Origin: Desulfocapsa sp.
GTDB taxonomy: Bacteria; Desulfobacterota; Desulfobulbia; Desulfobulbales; Desulfocapsaceae
Direction: 5' to 3'
NCBI GenBank assembly: GCA_029935135.1
Contig: JAOZKX010000059.1
Location: 698-8,946, forward strand
DNA length: 8,249 nucleotides
Shown here: positions 5,901-8,249 of the stretch, in pieces
Layout of the letters: every line of letters starts with the position of its first letter
Position numbering within the stretch: position 1 is the stretch's first letter
Notes under the pieces: model-generated
Databases searched by the model: none
What the model was told of the DNA's origin: nothing
What the model saw: the letters and a program-made list of their open reading frames with translations, nothing else
Made by a program: the position numbers and the translations under genes

Positions 5901-6977
5901 TCAATCCTTACTGCGGAGTAGTTCCTCATAGGCATCCGTCAGACGGACGAATTTTTCATTATCTCCACCTGTATCAGGGTGCAGATCCTTGGCCTTTTGA
6001 CGATAGAGTCGGGTGATTTCCTGTCTGTCTGCCTGACGAAGGGTTTCCTCGGATTCGGCAAAAATGGAACTGAGCTCCTCTTCCTCCATAGTGTTTTTTC
6101 TCTCAGGCCAGCGAAACTGTCGATGGTCGTCCATAAATTCCCTGGTCTGTTGATGATCTCTGTTCTGGCGGGGAAAGCTGGAATCAAAAAAGAGTATCAG
6201 ATATCGAATAAGGTACTCGGGGAGACGGTTGTAATCCGTGCGTTCCTGCCAGAATTGTCTGTCTTCGTTCAGTTTGCAGAATTCATTGAGGAAGGCAGCC
6301 TCAATTTTTTCAGGAGGCAGTGCCTGGGGAATGGATCTGGCAAAGGCCTCGCTGAAGTGCGATTGCAAATCCAGTGCGGCATAGAGGTATGATTTTAACT
6401 CATGTTCCCGCAACCGCCCTTCCTCTTCGAGAAAGTACTGCTCTAGATCATCCCGTGAGCGGTTGAGGAGTTTTGTCTGCAGTCGGTGGGGCATGCGAAA
6501 TACTCTTCCCTGATCTGTTGAGCCGAAGCGCAGGAAATGAAGGCGGCGCTGATCAAAGGAATGGGGCGCACTGCCGTCAAAAGAGAGGAGTTTTTTCCCT
6601 CTCTTGGAATTCATGGGCTTTGCGGATCGTGGATGGAAGAAATGTTCCATCTTTCGCTTTACAGAAGGGTCGACAAAGGGCCAGATAAGCTGCTCCAGTT
6701 CCGGTTCCAGATCTCTGCCACAGATCTGGGAGATTTGATAGACAAAGTCTTCATCAAGGTGGAAACAGGTGTCGTTTGGGTAGTGGATGAATTGTTCGGG
6801 AGAATCACCCAGATCCAGCAACTGACAGGTTTTGAAACTGTTTGCACTGGAATCCCAGAAAGAGAGGCGGAGAGAAAAGTGAACCGGCTGCCTGAGTACG
6901 GTTCGGGCCAGGTAGATGCGTGGTTCAGGTTCACCCGCCTTGTACAGCGCCCGATTATATGGATTTTTCAAGAACAA
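5901..6977 (-). CDS. J-domain (DnaJ-like) protein with C-terminal J domain
   Basis: The 358-residue protein ends in a J-domain core at about 311-356: ITRLYRQKAK followed by LHPDTGGD, with the HPD tripeptide at 333-335, then a FVRLTDAYEELL helix. J domains stimulate the ATPase of DnaK-type Hsp70s, so this is probably a specialised co-chaperone. The first 300 residues match no family I recognise. They are rich in aromatic and charged residues, with a coiled-coil-like acidic stretch (about 176-195), and have no signal peptide or membrane helix. There is no G/F region or zinc-finger module, so it is not DnaJ itself. The start is non-ATG: TTG at 6977, just after an in-frame TAA, with a second TTG at 6971. 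It overlaps the last 23 bases of hemH, which points to translational coupling in a hemH operon. No terminator is seen after its TGA. Confidence 0.82.
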   Translation of the reverse strand: MFLKNPYNRALYKAGEPEPRIYLARTVLRQPVHFSLRLSFWDSSANSFKTCQLLDLGDSPEQFIHYPNDTCFHLDEDFVYQISQICGRDLEPELEQLIWPFVDPSVKRKMEHFFHPRSAKPMNSKRGKKLLSFDGSAPHSFDQRRLHFLRFGSTDQGRVFRMPHRLQTKLLNRSRDDLEQYFLEEEGRLREHELKSYLYAALDLQSHFSEAFARSIPQALPPEKIEAAFLNEFCKLNEDRQFWQERTDYNRLPEYLIRYLILFFDSSFPRQNRDHQQTREFMDDHRQFRWPERKNTMEEEELSSIFAESEETLRQADRQEITRLYRQKAKDLHPDTGGDNEKFVRLTDAYEELLRSKD

Positions 6978-7941
6978 GTTCTTTTAATCCATTGATAAAC
7001 TGCGGATCGCAGTTCAGTCCGCTGGTCGACTCCAGCCGCATGCCAAGATCTTTTGCCTGCCCACGATAGAGCATATCTATTTCATAGAGTGTCTCTACAT
7101 GGTCTGAGACAAAACTGATGGGAACCATCAGGATATTTTTACAATCCTCCTGCTGCAGTTGCTTGAGCATTTCGGGAGTGGAAGGGGAGAGCCATTCAAC
7201 CGGCCCGCTGCGACTCTGAAAGCAGAGTTTTCCAGGAAGTTGTGTTATCTTTTCAATACTGGCAATGGTCTGTTTGATATGGTCAACATAGGGGTCGCCG
7301 TTGTCAATAAAGGAGACAGGCAGGCTGTGGGCACTGTAGACTATCTGCGGGGTGTCCGGTGCAAACGCTGCCAGGGCTTCCTGGATTTTATCTGCCAGGG
7401 TCTTGATATATGATTTATGCGTGGGGTAGGACTCAATGCAGTGTAACTCAAATGGGTGTGCGCTCTCTTTGATGGCAAGATGCAGGGCATTGATGGATGA
7501 GCCTGATGTGGCACAGGAGTAGTGAGGATACAGAGGGAGCGCAATAATCTTTGTGATTCCTTTGTCTGCGAGTTCCTTCAATGCTGCAGCGCTGTCCGGG
7601 TGCCAGTAGCGCATGGCGCTGACAACCGTAAAGTCACCATGTTCCTGCAGAGATTCTTCCAGGGCTTGTCCCTGTTCCCGGGTAATTCTGATTAGTGGTG
7701 AACCGCCGCCTATCTTTTCATAGGTCTTCATGCTTTTTGGTGCGCGTCGTTTGGAGATCAGCCAGGCCAGTGGTTTTTGCATAAAGAAGGGCCCCAGTCT
7801 GATAATCTCCCGGTCGGAAAAAAGATTGTAGAGGAAGGGACGTACATCTTCGAGTTTCTCAGGTCCCCCCATATTCAATAGAATGACGCCTGTTTTTTGT
7901 TTTTTCATATTCTCTGCCAGTGAAATTTTCAAGGAAGTCAT
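6955..7941 (-). CDS. hemH: Ferrochelatase
   Basis: HemH inserts Fe2+ into a porphyrin (protoporphyrin IX or coproporphyrin III) in the last or next-to-last step of heme synthesis. Visible family features, numbered from the ATG at 7941 (328 residues), are the N-terminal VILLNMGGPE, the AMRYWHPDS segment near 109-117, and PLYPHYSCATSGS near 136-148. The catalytic histidine is H205 in YSAHSLP. FQSRSGPVEWLSP lies near 241-253, and the acidic motif SDHVETLYEID has its conserved glutamate at 283. The frame also allows a TTG at 7947 and an ATG at 7908. The latter gives MKKQKTGVILLN, which matches where most ferrochelatases begin, so the true protein may be 317 residues. Neither ATG has a strong Shine-Dalgarno sequence. 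It overlaps the J-domain gene downstream. Which porphyrin it uses cannot be told from sequence alone. Confidence 0.95.
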   Translation of the reverse strand: MTSLKISLAENMKKQKTGVILLNMGGPEKLEDVRPFLYNLFSDREIIRLGPFFMQKPLAWLISKRRAPKSMKTYEKIGGGSPLIRITREQGQALEESLQEHGDFTVVSAMRYWHPDSAAALKELADKGITKIIALPLYPHYSCATSGSSINALHLAIKESAHPFELHCIESYPTHKSYIKTLADKIQEALAAFAPDTPQIVYSAHSLPVSFIDNGDPYVDHIKQTIASIEKITQLPGKLCFQSRSGPVEWLSPSTPEMLKQLQQEDCKNILMVPISFVSDHVETLYEIDMLYRGQAKDLGMRLESTSGLNCDPQFINGLKELVLEKSI

Positions 7942-8036
7942 ATGCAAAATCTGTCACTCATCATCTATATATCAGGAAGTGGGAAAGACGAAAAGAGAAA
8001 TGATTTTGTTTTTTTAAGAGAAAGTGTGAACAAAAC

Positions 8037-8064
8037 TTGATTATCTTACCGAGAGAAATATAAT
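8037..8064 (+). promoter_or_regulatory. Sigma-70-type promoter for the right-edge gene
   Basis: A -35 element TTGATT (8037-8042) and a perfect -10 TATAAT (8059-8064) are separated by 16 bp, in an A+T-rich setting. Transcription would begin near 8071, giving a leader of about 135 nt before the ATG at 8206. Confidence 0.65.
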
Positions 8065-8120
8065 ATAAATGAAGGTGTTTTTTTATTGTTCGATTTCCAC
8101 TAGTTGTGAATTCACCAATA

Positions 8121-8160
8121 CACAAATACCAGGGAGCGCATCAGCTGGTGCGCGTTTGTG
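8121..8160 (+). promoter_or_regulatory. Structured 5' leader hairpin
   Basis: GCGCATCAGCTGGTGCGC (8136-8153) forms a hairpin that is self-complementary except for one U-G wobble pair. Outer arms CACAAA (8121-8126) and TTTGTG (8155-8160) are also complementary and would extend it across a 9-nt/1-nt internal loop. It is not followed by a T-run, so it is not an intrinsic terminator as it stands. It ends 34 nt before the ribosome-binding site of the downstream gene and could control its translation or mRNA stability. It does not match a riboswitch I recognise. Confidence 0.4.
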
Positions 8161-8205
8161 ATGATGGCCGCTTGGTTGTCATTGTAACTTACATGGAGGA
8201 ACCGT

Positions 8206-8249
8206 ATGGATCTAAAGGTTGAAGCCCGGAATGTTGAGTTGCGAAAAGG
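8206..8249 (+). CDS. hpf: Probable ribosome hibernation promoting factor (HPF/RaiA family), 5' end only
   Basis: Only 14 codons are inside the window: MDLKVEARNVELRK. The short hydrophobic strand followed by ARNVEL resembles the beginning of HPF/RaiA (S30EA, formerly sigma-54 modulation) proteins, which bind the 30S subunit and stabilise inactive ribosomes in stationary phase. The start is strongly supported by GGAGGA at 8195-8200 with 5-nt spacing, and by the upstream sigma-70 promoter. It is divergent from hemH. The family call rests on very few residues and could be wrong; that a gene begins here is much more certain. Confidence 0.55.
   Translation, partial: MDLKVEARNVELRK

Larger units (their letters stand above)
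7948..8205. other. Divergent intergenic region between hemH and the right-edge gene
   Basis: This 258-bp A+T-rich region carries the plus-strand promoter and leader described separately. On the minus strand, toward hemH, I see only a weak candidate: TATATA with an extended TGA at about 7965-7973 and no good -35. A 10-bp palindrome GTGAATTCAC lies at 8106-8115, but palindromes of that size occur by chance in a window this long. Confidence 0.5.

Noticed and set aside
5768..6392. Plus-strand frames over the enhancer region and J-domain gene
   Set aside because: They are antisense to the J-domain gene or contain the regulatory repeats; no motifs were found.
8106..8115. Palindrome GTGAATTCAC as an operator
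   Set aside because: A 10-bp palindrome is expected several times by chance in a window this size, and nothing else supports it.

Overview
The window (about 8.2 kb, moderate G+C) looks like chromosomal DNA of an anaerobic, respiring bacterium of the delta-proteobacterial type (Desulfobacterota, perhaps a sulfate or sulfur reducer). This rests on gene content only: a group 1-like [NiFe] hydrogenase large subunit, a heme c-binding sensor kinase, a sigma-54 promoter and ferrochelatase. The species is not identifiable from the sequence.

All recognised genes but one run on the minus strand. Reading in that direction from the right: hemH (ferrochelatase, 7941-6955) overlaps a gene for a protein with a C-terminal J domain (6977-5901). 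A non-coding stretch of about 560 bp follows. It holds two similar 15-16 bp sites (5807-5845), a G-rich tract, a well-formed sigma-54 -24/-12 promoter (5684-5700), a leader with two tiny ORFs that each have good ribosome-binding sites, and a four-copy GTGAAAA repeat.

Downstream of that promoter lies a signalling cluster: cheW (5343-4875, carrying two single-base frameshifts), a large hybrid sensor histidine kinase with a periplasmic Tll0287/DUF3365-type domain bearing a CXXCH heme c motif (4847-2382), and a stand-alone CheY-like receiver (2292-1855). A 28-bp near-perfect palindrome lies between kinase and receiver. After a 347-bp gap comes the hydrogenase large subunit (1507 to beyond base 1), with no small-subunit gene in front of it.

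At the right edge a plus-strand gene begins at 8206. It has a clear sigma-70 promoter, a structured leader and a strong ribosome-binding site, and its first residues resemble a ribosome hibernation factor (HPF/RaiA).

The most coherent reading is a sigma-54-controlled redox- or ligand-sensing phosphorelay (heme sensor kinase, its own receiver, separate receiver) with a damaged CheW adaptor, next to a hydrogen-metabolism gene. The heme c domain suggests redox potential, or a small ligand such as NO or CO, as the input. A regulatory link to the hydrogenase is inference from adjacency only.
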